Positions 24,722 through 35,167 of a stretch of DNA of 52,702 nt are shown piece after piece. Below the pieces are notes generated by a model that was not told the origin of the DNA, did not search any database, and worked only from the letters and a program-made list of their open reading frames with translations. The stretch comes from an uncultured Clostridium sp. (GTDB lineage: Bacteria; Bacillota; Clostridia; TANB77; CAG-508). How positions within the stretch are numbered: position 1 is the stretch's first letter; the number at the start of each line of letters is the position of its first letter. The translations under genes and the position numbers were made by a program. Location of the stretch: the NCBI GenBank assembly GCA_946496575.1, contig CAMMHE010000007.1, forward strand, positions 1 to 52,702. The letters are read 5' to 3'.

Positions 24722-24906
24722 ATTTTATACTACCAAATACAAAAAAACAATTTTTTTTTACATAACATCATAAAATTTGTATGAATTTAGTTTAATTTTT
24801 TAAAAAAAAGTTATACTAATCTAAAAGACTTATGTTATAAATAAAAAATTAGTTTTCATGAAATATTTTTTTATATACTAATAATTTTTATCAGAACGGA
24901 GGTTAT
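24722..24906. other. AT-rich divergent intergenic region
   Basis: 185 bases between the divergent amidoligase and the small hypothetical gene. It has many A/T runs. Apart from the CGGAGG ribosome site of the next gene I see no convincing structure. Confidence 0.4.
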
Positions 24907-25188
24907 ATGACTTCAAGCATTAATATTTTTAGTAATGAAAAAGGAGAAATAAACAGATTCTTAAGTAAATTTTATAATACAAATTTAGGAATTACTAATG
25001 AATTAAAATGGCAAAAACATTATAAAAATCCCATTGAAATGGCAGAGTTAATTGGCGTGTTTATTGATAATTATGAGGATTTTAAAATTAATCTATGGGT
25101 ATGCTTTGATACAGATGTTTATATACATGTTTCTCATAAAAATGCTGATAAATTGATAAGATATATTTACGAAAGATATCCTTACTAA
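24907..25188 (+). CDS. Small hypothetical protein
   Basis: 93 residues, acidic and aromatic, with NRFLSKFYNTNLGITNELKW and a C-terminal DTDVYIHVSHKNADKLIRY. I do not recognise a domain. CGGAGG seven bases before the ATG and a terminator just past the stop show that it is a real single-gene unit. It is divergent from the amidoligase gene. Confidence 0.65.
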   Translation: MTSSINIFSNEKGEINRFLSKFYNTNLGITNELKWQKHYKNPIEMAELIGVFIDNYEDFKINLWVCFDTDVYIHVSHKNADKLIRYIYERYPY

Positions 25189-25250
25189 AAGAGGTGATTG
25201 CTTGAATGTACTAAACTAAATAGTTTAGAAGTATAACCACCTCTTTATTT
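25188..25250 (+). terminator. Terminator-like structure after the small hypothetical gene
   Basis: Outer arms AAAGAGGTG (25188-25196) and CACCTCTTT (25238-25246) enclose an inner perfect hairpin CTAAACT-AAAT-AGTTTAG. T-rich sequence follows. It overlaps the stop codon. Confidence 0.6.
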
Positions 25251-25331
25251 TCATTATATACTATTTCCTCTGATATATTTTTTATTAAATTATAAAAATA
25301 AGGCTTCCCATTTTAGGAAAACCTTTTAATT

Positions 25332-25853
25332 TTAATTCATATTATCAGTGCTTTTTTCATCATTTTCTGGTTCGTTAGATTCTTGTTCTTTTTCTTGTTC
25401 CTCATCTATAATTTCATTTTTTAATTCAATTGCTGATTCTGTTGTCTCTTCCCTTGAGTCTACAACTGTAACTTCTACATTTTGTGGCTGTTCTTGCTCT
25501 GCTCCACAATATTTACAAAATTTTGCATCTAGCTCAATTTCTTTAAAGCATTTTGGGCATTGCTTTTTATCTTTTAATTCTCTTATTTGTTTTAAATAAG
25601 ACTCAATTTCAGCTGAAAGTATATCTATTTTTGTACATTCTTCTTCTAAATCCTTTTTTATATCTAATGGTGCTAATGCTGTGTAACTTTCATAAACTTT
25701 TTTTCCTATAATTTGGTATAATGAATTTATTTCAGATTTGTTTTCATTCATTTTCATTCTAAGTTTTGCTTCTTTTGCAATTTCTCCTGTTTTTTGGCTA
25801 GCTTCTTGATATGTTTTTTTTGCTTTTTGTCCTAATTTATTAAGAAAATCCAT
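25332..25853 (-). CDS. Zinc-ribbon and coiled-coil protein
   Basis: 173 residues: an N-terminal helix MDFLNKLGQKAKKTYQEAS, a coiled-coil to about residue 95, then a zinc-ribbon with two CPKC/CKYC pairs (QCPKCFKEIELDAKFCKYCG), then a long acidic tail rich in Glu. The pattern is common in uncharacterised clostridial proteins. No function can be given; metal binding and scaffolding are the only inferences. It is followed by the gpsA gene downstream... in reverse, gpsA starts lie to the right on the same strand and read toward it, so it may be the last gene of that unit. Confidence 0.65.
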   Translation of the reverse strand: MDFLNKLGQKAKKTYQEASQKTGEIAKEAKLRMKMNENKSEINSLYQIIGKKVYESYTALAPLDIKKDLEEECTKIDILSAEIESYLKQIRELKDKKQCPKCFKEIELDAKFCKYCGAEQEQPQNVEVTVVDSREETTESAIELKNEIIDEEQEKEQESNEPENDEKSTDNMN

Positions 25854-25917
25854 TTTATAATAGCCTCTCTTTCTATATAAATTATTATTTATATTATTAT
25901 AATTAGATTTGTAAAAA

Positions 25918-26901
25918 TTATTCTGATTTTTTATCTCTTGTCATTAGATTTGTTACTGCTTCTTGTGGAGTTAATCCTTCGTATAAAATTTTATATACAA
26001 TATGTACGATTGGCATATCTACACCATATATTTTGCTTAATTTGTAAGCAACTTCTATATTATCAATGCTTTCTATTGTCATTACAACTTGTTTTTTTGT
26101 TTCTTCAAGTGTTAAACCTTTGCCAATTAATTTTCCAGCTTTTCTATTTCTACTGTGCTCGCTTAAACATGTTACTATTAAATCTCCTAAACCACTTAAC
26201 CCATAAAATGTATCTTTATCTCCTCCCAGCTTTTGCCCTAACCTTGATAATTCATTTAACCCTCTTGTTATTAACGCTGCAAATGCATTATCACCAAGTC
26301 CTATTCCTGAAGCAATTCCCGAACAAAAAGCAATAATATTTTTTAAAGCTCCTCCTATTTCTACACCTTTTACATCAGTTGATGTATATATTCTCATTGT
26401 ATCAGACATAAATGTATCTTGTATTAAACTTAATATTTCTGGATATTTAGATGCGATAACCAAAACAGTTGGCATTAATACTGAAACTTCCTCTGCATGA
26501 CTTGGTCCAGATAATACACCTATCTTCGTATTTGGAACTTCTTCTTTAAATACTTCATCTAAAGTTAGCAATGTTTCACTTTCGAATCCTTTTGAGCAAA
26601 TTATTACTGGTTTTTTTCCCAAAAATTTTTTATATTGTTTTAATATATTTCTCGTAAATTTTGATGGTGTCACGTGTAATACAAAATCTGTACCTTCTAA
26701 TGCTTCTTCAAATGAATTTGTACATATTATATTGTTTGGTATTACAATTTTAGATAAAAATTTACATTTTCTTTCATTATTTATTAAATCTCTTTCTTCT
26801 TCTGCAAATGACCATACTTTAATATTATTTTTCAAATTAGCTAAATGCATTGCAAGTGCAATTCCCCAACTTCCACTTCCTATTATACATATATTCTTCA
26901 T
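25918..26901 (-). CDS. gpsA: NAD(P)-dependent glycerol-3-phosphate dehydrogenase
   Basis: Start MKNICIIGSGSWGIALAMHL is the Rossmann GxGxxG of GpsA. Also visible are KPVIICSKGFE, VLSGPSHAEEVSVLMPT, GGALKNIIAFCSGIASGIGL and TCLSEHSRNRKAGKLIGKG. It reduces DHAP to sn-glycerol-3-phosphate for phospholipids. The frame opens at 26922, but AAGGAG before the ATG at 26901 sets the start. It lies 23 bases after plsY, whose enzyme uses its product. Confidence 0.97.
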   Translation of the reverse strand: MKNICIIGSGSWGIALAMHLANLKNNIKVWSFAEEERDLINNERKCKFLSKIVIPNNIICTNSFEEALEGTDFVLHVTPSKFTRNILKQYKKFLGKKPVIICSKGFESETLLTLDEVFKEEVPNTKIGVLSGPSHAEEVSVLMPTVLVIASKYPEILSLIQDTFMSDTMRIYTSTDVKGVEIGGALKNIIAFCSGIASGIGLGDNAFAALITRGLNELSRLGQKLGGDKDTFYGLSGLGDLIVTCLSEHSRNRKAGKLIGKGLTLEETKKQVVMTIESIDNIEVAYKLSKIYGVDMPIVHIVYKILYEGLTPQEAVTNLMTRDKKSE

Positions 26902-26924
26902 TTTTTTCTCCTTATTAAGCATTT

Positions 26925-27554
26925 TTATTTTGAAAAGCTTATTTTGTTTTCTTTTCCCTCTAGTATTCTTTTTATATTTTCTCTATGATTAAATGCTACT
27001 AAAACTGCTAATAATATACTAAATACTAAATATCCTTTTCCTTCTGATACAGTATAATTTGTATTAATAAATAATACTAATACAGGGTATAAAATTGCTG
27101 CTCCTACTGATCCCACTGAAACCATTCTCGTTAAAATTATTAATACTAAAGCAAATACTAAACAAATTAATCCTATTTTCCAATTTACTATAAGAAGTAC
27201 TCCTAGTGATGTTGCAACTCCTTTTCCACCTTTAAATTGAAAAAATATTGGAAATGTATGTCCTATAACTACTGCAAGCCCAGAAAGTTGCACTAATAAA
27301 GATTTATCTACATTTTTTATTATGTTTCCTACTATAATTGCTACTAAAATAGCTACAATTCCTTTTAATATATCACATAATAATGTAAGTGCTGCAGCTT
27401 TTTTTCCAACTGAACGAAGCATATTTGTTGTTCCTGCATTTCCACTTCCTTTTTCTCTTACATCAAATCCTGCAATTTTTTTACTTAATATTATTGAAAA
27501 GTTAATACTTCCTATTAAATAAGCTATTATTGTTGTTACTATATATGTTGTCAT
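26925..27554 (-). CDS. plsY: Glycerol-3-phosphate acyltransferase PlsY
   Basis: 209 residues with five or more membrane helices and the PlsY motifs: YLIGSINFSIILSKK, KGSGNAGTTNMLRSVGKKAA (motif SGNxGxTN), GHTFPIFFQFKGGKGVATSL and FNHRENIKRILEGKE. It transfers acyl groups from acyl-phosphate to glycerol-3-phosphate at the membrane. It stands 12 bases after der and just before gpsA. Confidence 0.97.
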   Translation of the reverse strand: MTTYIVTTIIAYLIGSINFSIILSKKIAGFDVREKGSGNAGTTNMLRSVGKKAAALTLLCDILKGIVAILVAIIVGNIIKNVDKSLLVQLSGLAVVIGHTFPIFFQFKGGKGVATSLGVLLIVNWKIGLICLVFALVLIILTRMVSVGSVGAAILYPVLVLFINTNYTVSEGKGYLVFSILLAVLVAFNHRENIKRILEGKENKISFSK

Positions 27555-27566
27555 ACTAAACCCTCC

Positions 27567-28904
27567 TTAAATTTCTAAATTTTCTTTTTCTCCTTTTTCA
27601 CGTGATATTATTCTAATTGGTGTTCCTTCTAGTCCAAATTCTTTTCTGATTTGGTTTACTAAATATCTTTCATATGAGAAATGAAATAATTCCTTATTAT
27701 TTACGAATATTATAAATGTTGGTGGCTTTGTTGAAACTTGTGTACCATATAATATTTTTAATCTTTTTCCTTTATCAGAAGGTGGTTGAACTATTGCTAT
27801 TGCTTCATTTATTACTTGATTTAGTAATGATGTTGATATTCTTAATGAATTTTGTTTTTCTACATGATTAATTAAATCAAATAATTTATCTATTCTTTGT
27901 CCTGTTTTAGCAGATATAAATATAATTGGAGCATATGATAAATATGATAACTTATTATATATTTCTTTTCTATATTTTTCTAATGTTCCAGTTTGTTTTT
28001 CATATTCATCCCACTTATTTACAACTATAATTATACCTTTTCCCGCTTCATGAGCTTCACCTGCGATTTTTGCATCTTGGTCTGTTACACCTTCTAATGC
28101 ATCTATTAACATTAAACATACGTCTGAACGTTCTATCGCAAGCAATGACCTCATAATACTGAATTTTTCTATTGATTCCGTAATCTTACTTTTTCTTCTT
28201 ATTCCAGCTGTATCTATAAAAGTATATTTTCCTTTTTCGTTTTCAAAGTCTGAATCTATCGCATCTCTTGTTGTCCCTGCTATATTACTCACAATATTTC
28301 TATTTTGTCCTAAAATTTTATTTATTAATGAAGATTTACCAACATTTGGCTTACCTATAACTGCTACTTTTATTCTTTTTATTTCATTTTGTTGTTCTTC
28401 ATCCTTTGGAAAAAGTTCATATATGGCATCTAGCACATCCCCTATCCCAAGTGCATTTGATGCTGATACTAAATATGGATCGCCTAATCCTAAATTATAA
28501 AATTCATATGAATCTTCTTTACTTTTTAAATAATTATCAGCTTTATTACATACTAAAATTATAGGTTTACTTGATTTTTTTAACATTAATGCTATTTCTG
28601 TATCTGCTGCTGTAATTCCTTGTTTAATATCTGTTAAAAATACTATAATATCTGCCATTTCGATTGCCATCTGTGCTTGCTCTCTCATTTGTGATATTAT
28701 AATATCTTCTGATTTAGGTTCAATTCCAGCTGTATCTATTAGTGTAAAATATTTTCCTCTCCAATTAGTTCTTGCATATATTCTATCTCTAGTAACTCCT
28801 GGTGTATCTTCTACAATTGAAATTCGACTTCCTACTATATAATTAAAAAATGTTGATTTTCCAACATTAGGTCTTCCTATAATTGCTACTATTGGTTCTG
28901 CCAT
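27567..28904 (-). CDS. der: Ribosome biogenesis GTPase Der (EngA)
   Basis: Two GTPase domains: VAIIGRPNVGKSTFFNYI with DTPGVTRDR and DTAGIEP, and VAVIGKPNVGKSSLINKI with GTTRDAIDSDF and DTAGIRRKSK, then NKWD and a KH-like C-terminal domain (PSDKGKRLKILYGTQ, RIISREKGE). 445 residues is typical. It acts in 50S subunit assembly. First gene of the der-plsY-gpsA run. Confidence 0.98.
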   Translation of the reverse strand: MAEPIVAIIGRPNVGKSTFFNYIVGSRISIVEDTPGVTRDRIYARTNWRGKYFTLIDTAGIEPKSEDIIISQMREQAQMAIEMADIIVFLTDIKQGITAADTEIALMLKKSSKPIILVCNKADNYLKSKEDSYEFYNLGLGDPYLVSASNALGIGDVLDAIYELFPKDEEQQNEIKRIKVAVIGKPNVGKSSLINKILGQNRNIVSNIAGTTRDAIDSDFENEKGKYTFIDTAGIRRKSKITESIEKFSIMRSLLAIERSDVCLMLIDALEGVTDQDAKIAGEAHEAGKGIIIVVNKWDEYEKQTGTLEKYRKEIYNKLSYLSYAPIIFISAKTGQRIDKLFDLINHVEKQNSLRISTSLLNQVINEAIAIVQPPSDKGKRLKILYGTQVSTKPPTFIIFVNNKELFHFSYERYLVNQIRKEFGLEGTPIRIISREKGEKENLEI

Positions 28905-29012
28905 TCTAGGCTCCTCTCTTTTTATATGCTTGAATATTTATAAAATTTCTTTTTAATTCTCTTATATTTTACTATATACACCTAAAAATAGCAACCAGAA
29001 TTTTAAAAAATA

Positions 29013-29041
29013 TTGCCAAATTTGCTATTTTATAGTATAAT
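29013..29041 (+). promoter_or_regulatory. Promoter of the membrane protein gene at 29073
   Basis: TTGCCA (29013-29018), 17-base spacer and a perfect TATAAT (29036-29041), 31 bases before the ATG. AAAGGA follows as ribosome site. Confidence 0.8.
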
Positions 29042-29072
29042 TGTATTATGTTAAATGAAAGGATAAGTTTTA

Positions 29073-29522
29073 ATGAAAAGATTAAAAACTTTTGCAAAAT
29101 ATATTCTATTAATTGTTTTATTTTACTTTTTTTCAAATATTTTAATTTTTATAGGTTTAAATACTACATATGATAATATTTACCCTAAAACTTCTATTCC
29201 AGAAGGAGTTGTTATTTCTTCTGCAAAAGCTACTTTAGTAAATGGAGAAGTAAAAGGAAATATATCTAGTAAGCTAGATTCAAAATATGTAAAATTTGAT
29301 TTTTATACTGATATTGATTCTTTAGCGGGAAGTTTTTACTTAAGTGAATCTGAATTAGAAAATGGAAATTTTGAATTTTATTTTAAATTACAAAATATTG
29401 AATCATATAGTGTAGAAATAACTGATGAAAAACCAGATACATTAAATTTAGAAGATTTCTCTTTAGAACAATTTAAAGGACATGTTATTTTATCACTACT
29501 TTTTGTAGCTATGTTTATATAA
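29073..29522 (+). CDS. Hypothetical two-helix membrane protein
   Basis: 149 residues: an N-terminal membrane helix (AKYILLIVLFYFFSNILIFI), an extracytoplasmic acidic domain with beta-like alternation (VKFDFYTDIDSLAGSFYLSE), and a short C-terminal helix (VILSLLFVAMFI) at the very end. No family recognised. It has its own promoter and shares a terminator with the convergent LTA-synthase-like gene. Confidence 0.6.
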   Translation: MKRLKTFAKYILLIVLFYFFSNILIFIGLNTTYDNIYPKTSIPEGVVISSAKATLVNGEVKGNISSKLDSKYVKFDFYTDIDSLAGSFYLSESELENGNFEFYFKLQNIESYSVEITDEKPDTLNLEDFSLEQFKGHVILSLLFVAMFI

Positions 29523-29525
29523 AAT

Positions 29526-29549
29526 AAAAAAGTGTTTTAACACTTTTTT
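29526..29549. terminator. Bidirectional terminator
   Basis: AAAAAAGTGTT/AACACTTTTTT, perfect 11-base stem with a 2-base loop, giving T-runs on both strands. It serves the gene ending at 29522 (+) and the gene ending at 29548 (-). Confidence 0.85.
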
Positions 29550-31122
29550 ATTTTTTACTATATATAAAGTTCTTATTATAAAATACAGATTTTTTCTCAA
29601 GTTCTTGTCTCACATAATCTATGCCATACTTTTCAGCCAAAGTTTGTTCATCTGAAAATAAATTTGTTCCTAAACCCAACTTGTTTCCCTCTATTTTGAC
29701 TCCCAATGCTGCTAAAGTTGTTGGATACATATCCATTGTAAAAAATTTTCTATTAGATGGTTTTTGTGGTTGTATTTTTGAATTTATAAAAGCATTATAA
29801 ACAGTTCTATCATTATATTCATTTGTTTTTGCTTCATTTTCTACTGATGATTGCATTGTTAAATGATCCCCTGCTATTATAATAGTCGTATTTTCATAAA
29901 ATGGCTGCTCTTTTATCCAATTCACAAACTCTGCTACTTGTTTACTTGAACATCTAATTACATTACTGTATTGATCTTCAAATATGTTTTCGCATTTTTC
30001 ACAAATATATCCATCTGTAAAATGAGTATCCACAGTTAAAAGAGTAAAATTAAATGGTTGATTTTGTTTTGATATTATATTTAACTGTTCTTTTGCATAC
30101 TTAAATAAGTCTGAATCAGAAAACCCCCACCATACTTTATCTTTTTCTTCCATTTTTCCTTCTTTAATTGCAGAATTATAATCCCAAATTTTATAATTTC
30201 CATGTTGTTCAAAGTATAGTTTTCTTCCTCCAAATGCACTGTCTGATCCCAATAGTAAATAATTTGTATAGCCATTTTTTTCTAAAATTTCTCCCAATGA
30301 ATAAGTTCCTGGTAAAAATGTAGCAAATTTATCATATCCATTGTCATCTATGCTTATCTTAAGTGGTACTCCTGCAGTTTGAGATACCATTGCTGCAACA
30401 GTCCAGTTTGTTCCTATAACATCATATGCTCCACCGAGCTTTTCAGTATTTGAAAAATTAATATTTTCTTTTGCAATTAGGTTTAATTCTGGTATTCTAT
30501 CCTGTTCATACATTCCTCCATTTTCTATTGATGTAAATGTATTTTCTATTGATTCTAAATATATATATATAAGATTTTGCTTATCTTCTGGAAATGTCAT
30601 GTTCGTTTTTGAAGGATCTATATATTCTTGTTCTATAAATGTTGATGCAGTTATTTGATTTTTTATGAATTCTTTAATATTTACTTTAATAAATACACTT
30701 GTTACACTAGCAATTACACAAGATATTGATATTACATATAGTATTATTTTTTTAAATTTTTTACTTCTTGCTGATATGGTTTCAAAAAAATATATTATAA
30801 TACTTGTTGGAATTAGTATTAAAGCTATTCTTAAAAATGTCCAACAAAAATAGTCCCATATCATTCCCATATTTGTTCCTTCAATTGGAACTACTAAATG
30901 AAATATTAATTGCTCTAGTGTTACATTTCCAGTGTTATTGTATATCCATTTAATAGAAAAATACGCAAAAAGTGCAAAAAATATTAAAAACACAACTAAA
31001 AAGTTTTGTTTTTTAGTAAGTGTTTCTGCTCTTTTTTTATCTTGTTGCATTATACATTCATTTATTATTTCTTGTTTTTCTATATCTTTTACTTCATTTT
31101 TTATAATAGTTTCTTGTTTCAT
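29548..31122 (-). CDS. LTA synthase family sulfatase-like membrane protein
   Basis: Residues 1-50 are cytoplasmic, followed by 3-4 membrane helices (to about 170) and an extracellular alkaline-phosphatase/sulfatase-type domain: NLIYIYLESIENTF, GGAYDVIGTNWTVAAMVSQT with the nucleophilic Thr, LLTVDTHFTDGYICEKC, IIAGDHLTMQS. It matches the LtaS/phosphoglycerol-transferase group, which adds glycerolphosphate to lipid-anchored polymers. With 524 residues it is slightly shorter than LtaS. It is a single gene here. The long N-terminal hydrophilic extension is unusual. Confidence 0.82.
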   Translation of the reverse strand: MKQETIIKNEVKDIEKQEIINECIMQQDKKRAETLTKKQNFLVVFLIFFALFAYFSIKWIYNNTGNVTLEQLIFHLVVPIEGTNMGMIWDYFCWTFLRIALILIPTSIIIYFFETISARSKKFKKIILYVISISCVIASVTSVFIKVNIKEFIKNQITASTFIEQEYIDPSKTNMTFPEDKQNLIYIYLESIENTFTSIENGGMYEQDRIPELNLIAKENINFSNTEKLGGAYDVIGTNWTVAAMVSQTAGVPLKISIDDNGYDKFATFLPGTYSLGEILEKNGYTNYLLLGSDSAFGGRKLYFEQHGNYKIWDYNSAIKEGKMEEKDKVWWGFSDSDLFKYAKEQLNIISKQNQPFNFTLLTVDTHFTDGYICEKCENIFEDQYSNVIRCSSKQVAEFVNWIKEQPFYENTTIIIAGDHLTMQSSVENEAKTNEYNDRTVYNAFINSKIQPQKPSNRKFFTMDMYPTTLAALGVKIEGNKLGLGTNLFSDEQTLAEKYGIDYVRQELEKKSVFYNKNFIYSKK

Positions 31123-31225
31123 TTGTTTCTCCTTAAAATTTTGTTTTCATAATTGTATTTTAACATAAAAATTTTGGATTTTCAAGATTCGACATATATT
31201 TACATAATATTGCAAATAATTTAAA

Positions 31226-31252
31226 TAAAAAGAGATAGTTTTAAACTATCTC
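31226..31252 (-). terminator. Terminator of the rplU-rpmA operon
   Basis: A stem GAGATAGTT/AACTATCTC, three-base loop, then TTTTTATTT on the minus strand, 11 bases past the rpmA stop. Confidence 0.88.
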
Positions 31253-31262
31253 CATTACATTA

Positions 31263-31526
31263 TTATACATTTGTAGTAGGATATACACTAACTTGTTTTT
31301 TATCTCTACCCTTTCTTTCAAACTTTACATTTCCATCTACTAAAGCAAATAATGTGTCATCACTACCTTTACCTACATTAGTTCCTGGATGTATTTTTGT
31401 TCCTCTTTGTCTTACTAAAATATTTCCTGCAAGTACAAATTGTCCATCTGCTCTTTTTACACCAAGTCGCTTTGACTCACTATCTCTACCATTATCAGTA
31501 CTACCTTGACCTTTATGATGTGCCAT
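31263..31526 (-). CDS. rpmA: 50S ribosomal protein L27
   Basis: 87 residues starting [20 protein letters not shown] and containing [20 protein letters not shown] and [18 protein letters not shown]. This is complete L27. Many Firmicutes make L27 with an N-terminal extension (…NLQFFA) that is cut by the Prp protease, and encode Prp between rplU and rpmA; here neither the extension nor a prp gene is present, only 62 bases separate the two genes. A good ribosome site (AAAGGAG) precedes the ATG. Confidence 0.98.
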   Translation of the reverse strand: MAHHKGQGSTDNGRDSESKRLGVKRADGQFVLAGNILVRQRGTKIHPGTNVGKGSDDTLFALVDGNVKFERKGRDKKQVSVYPTTNV

Positions 31527-31588
31527 GCTTGTTCAACTCCTTTCAGTTTATATATCTCTTATCCTTTTATTAAATCTAATCTAGAAAA

Positions 31589-31972
31589 TTAAGCTTCTAT
31601 CTTTTCAGCTTTTTCTGTTTTTTCTACCTTTTTAGTTGTTGCTGTTGAAGCAGTTTTAGAAGCGGTTTTAATTGATGTAATTTCTACTTTTGTGTAAGGT
31701 TGTCTATGTCCTTGTTTTCTTCTATAATTCTTTTTAGCTTTCATTTTAAAAACAATAATTTTTTTAGCTTTTCCATGAGAAACTACTTTACCTTCAACTT
31801 TTACGCCTTTTACATAAGGATTTCCAACTTGTACTTTTCCATCATTAGATACTAATACGACATTTTCAAAAGTAACTTTTTTTCCTTCTTCTGCATCTAA
31901 TTTTTCAAAAAATACTATATCTCCCTCTGCTACTTTGTATTGTTTGCCACAACTTTCAATTATTGCGTACAT
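31589..31972 (-). CDS. rplU: 50S ribosomal protein L21
   Basis: [40 protein letters not shown] and [20 protein letters not shown] are L21 hallmarks. After about residue 103 it carries a 24-residue tail of Ala, Thr, Lys and Glu repeats, not part of the core fold. It is the first gene of the rplU-rpmA operon and has a leader with conserved-looking structure upstream. Confidence 0.97.
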   Translation of the reverse strand: MYAIIESCGKQYKVAEGDIVFFEKLDAEEGKKVTFENVVLVSNDGKVQVGNPYVKGVKVEGKVVSHGKAKKIIVFKMKAKKNYRRKQGHRQPYTKVEITSIKTASKTASTATTKKVEKTEKAEKIEA

Positions 31973-32070
31973 TTAAAATGCACCTCCCTTGTTCGTATAC
32001 TCGCTAATCCAAAATCGTAGGTAGTTAGATTAACTTTTAGATACCTTGATTAAGCGGATTACAGTTATCT
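31973..32070 (-). promoter_or_regulatory. Candidate ribosomal L21 leader
   Basis: The minus-strand leader has AATCCGC...GGATTAGCGAG, which can pair (AATCC/GGATT), and a middle part with AAGGTATCTAAAAGTTAATC and ACTACCTACG. It ends in GGGAGGTG as ribosome site. Its position and length suit the L21 leader motif known in Firmicutes, which likely gives autoregulation. This is a judgement by eye. Confidence 0.5.
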
Positions 32071-32099
32071 ATTTTAACATAATTCATTTTATTTGTCAA

Positions 32100-32540
32100 T
32101 CAAAATCTACCTTTTTTTATATCTTCTACCAATTTAGCTTTTATTTGGCTTGGAAGTAAATTTATATTTTCAATATTTTCTCTTTCAACTATTTTAGGTA
32201 TATAATTTCCTCTATTTGAATATTTAGGATCTCCGCTAAATTCTGGTCCATCACCTGTTCCTAATTTTCCTGATATGTATTTACATAGAAAAAAATATTC
32301 CATTTGACCTATTTCTTTATTGTCTAGTTCATATAGCTTTTCTATTACTTCAATATCTACTCCAAGTTCTTCTTTTATTTCCCTTATTATTGTTTGCTCT
32401 AGTGTTTCTTCTGCTTCTACTCCTCCACCTGGGAAAGTATAATAATCCGTCATTCCAGTTATTTTGTTATTAGTTCTATGTATCAATGCCAATCCATCTT
32501 CCATTGGTAGTATTGCTGCTGACCTGACTCTCATTTTCAT
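32100..32540 (-). CDS. NUDIX hydrolase
   Basis: 146 residues with a full Nudix box: GGGVEAEETLEQTIIREIKE followed by ELGV. The start MKMRVRSAAILPMEDGLALI and YYTFPGGGV are typical of small MutT-like enzymes. Substrate unknown. It follows the WG-repeat protein gene by 7 bases and is probably co-transcribed with it. Confidence 0.88.
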   Translation of the reverse strand: MKMRVRSAAILPMEDGLALIHRTNNKITGMTDYYTFPGGGVEAEETLEQTIIREIKEELGVDIEVIEKLYELDNKEIGQMEYFFLCKYISGKLGTGDGPEFSGDPKYSNRGNYIPKIVERENIENINLLPSQIKAKLVEDIKKGRF

Positions 32541-32547
32541 CCTCCTT

Positions 32548-33876
32548 TTAAGTTTCTTCTACCTTTTTTATCCCTCTCTCCTGAAGAAATTCTATAAGTT
32601 GTATTGTTTGATCTCCATATGTAATATAATAATTGCTATTTCCAGATGTTACTGATATGTATACAGAATCTAATATATTTTGAAGTACATCTTTACCTTC
32701 TAGAGTTATTAACCCATATTTTCCATTTAAATTTACTACAAGTAAATTAAAGTTCTTTATTTCTAAAACTCCATATGTATTAGGTACTTTGCTATTAGAA
32801 CATCCTAAAGCATCATATATAAAATCTGTTATTTTATTTCCTTCAATATCAAATATTGCCCATTTATTATTATTTTTAACTGGTATTATTTTGTTAAACA
32901 ATATATATCCATTTGTAACACCATTTTTATCGTATGCAGACACATCTATTCCTATCTGTGCATATTCAGGATGTATTACTATATCACCATTTACATCTAA
33001 TACTCCATAAAGATTTGATGACTGTATTATATAAAATATATCATTATTATTTGTTACTTCTTGAATATTATCATATATTAAGCTTATTTTTGTTGTCTTA
33101 TCTTCTGAAATAATTCCTTTTTTTCCATTACTACTAACTAAAAAATCTGATGTTTTTCTTAAATATTTTATATCATCATATTTAGTTTCAAGTATAATTT
33201 CTCCAGATGTATTTATTACTCCATAATTTTCATTTGAATTTTTAACTATTATCATATTATCAAGTATTGCTGTTTTATTTTCAAATGTTTCTTCTTCAAT
33301 TGGTGTATATCCTTTAGATTTTGCATAATTTGACCATGACATATATAAATATGTTAATGTTTGTATATTTATATTGTTTTTTTCTGTATTATACTCAAAT
33401 ACAATATTAAATGCATCTTGTGCACCATCAGAATTTATACAAAGTTCTCCATTTATTTGTGTTATTGGCTCATTTATTTTAATTTGTTGCGACTGTCCAT
33501 CAACTACTTTTGTTAATATATTTGAATTTAACTCAAAAGAAACCAATTCTTCTTCATTTTCAATATAACACTTATCTGTATCTTCTGAACGTGTTATATA
33601 ATCTCCATTATATGTATTATATTTTAGATATTCTCCCATTTTTCTTATTGGTATATAGATTTTATTATTTTCCTCTATTATAAAAATTGATTCTAAATCA
33701 CTTGCATCTACATTATCTAAAGTAACTGTAAGTATAGTATTTCTTAAATATAGAATGGTTGCTATTACAATTACACATAATATTATCAATATAGCAATAA
33801 CTATTGCTATTATTGTTGTAGATTTAATTTTTTTTCTCTTTTTAGGTTTTAGTATCTCTTCATCAAATAATTCCAT
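32548..33876 (-). CDS. Membrane-anchored WG-repeat protein
   Basis: A lysine-rich N-terminus, one membrane helix (IAIVIAILIILCVIVIATIL, about residues 24-43), then an extracellular part that begins like a copper-amine-oxidase N-terminal domain (IFIIEENNKIYIPIRKMGEY) and ends in about five WG-type repeats (residues 215-420): YGVINTSGEIILETKYDDI, LYGVLDVNGDIVIHPEYAQI, KWAIFDIEGNKITDFIYDAL, KYGLITLEGKDVL. It is probably a cell-surface protein; ligand unknown. Confidence 0.75.
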   Translation of the reverse strand: MELFDEEILKPKKRKKIKSTTIIAIVIAILIILCVIVIATILYLRNTILTVTLDNVDASDLESIFIIEENNKIYIPIRKMGEYLKYNTYNGDYITRSEDTDKCYIENEEELVSFELNSNILTKVVDGQSQQIKINEPITQINGELCINSDGAQDAFNIVFEYNTEKNNINIQTLTYLYMSWSNYAKSKGYTPIEEETFENKTAILDNMIIVKNSNENYGVINTSGEIILETKYDDIKYLRKTSDFLVSSNGKKGIISEDKTTKISLIYDNIQEVTNNNDIFYIIQSSNLYGVLDVNGDIVIHPEYAQIGIDVSAYDKNGVTNGYILFNKIIPVKNNNKWAIFDIEGNKITDFIYDALGCSNSKVPNTYGVLEIKNFNLLVVNLNGKYGLITLEGKDVLQNILDSVYISVTSGNSNYYITYGDQTIQLIEFLQERGIKKVEET

Positions 33877-33902
33877 TTTTTATCCTCCAAATATTTGGCA
33901 TT

Positions 33903-35042
<1,140 letters not shown>

Positions 35043-35107
35043 CTATATTTGCATAATTATATTTTAACAAATGGTCAAATAAAATGCAATGCTTTCTTTT
35101 TATTTAT

Positions 35108-35146
35108 TAAGAAAACAGGAAGTAACTTAAATAAGTAACTTTCTGT
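35108..35146 (-). terminator. Terminator of the mutS transcript
   Basis: A 14-base hairpin (35115-35128 with 35133-35146, one mismatch and one G-T pair) followed by TTTTCTTAA on the minus strand, 20 bases past the mutS stop. Confidence 0.75.
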
Positions 35147-35167
35147 TTTTGTTAAAATCTAATATAT

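Noticed and set aside
25188-25250. T-box or other riboswitch
   Set aside because: It lies after a gene and has simple nested hairpins with a T-rich end, so a terminator is the simpler view.
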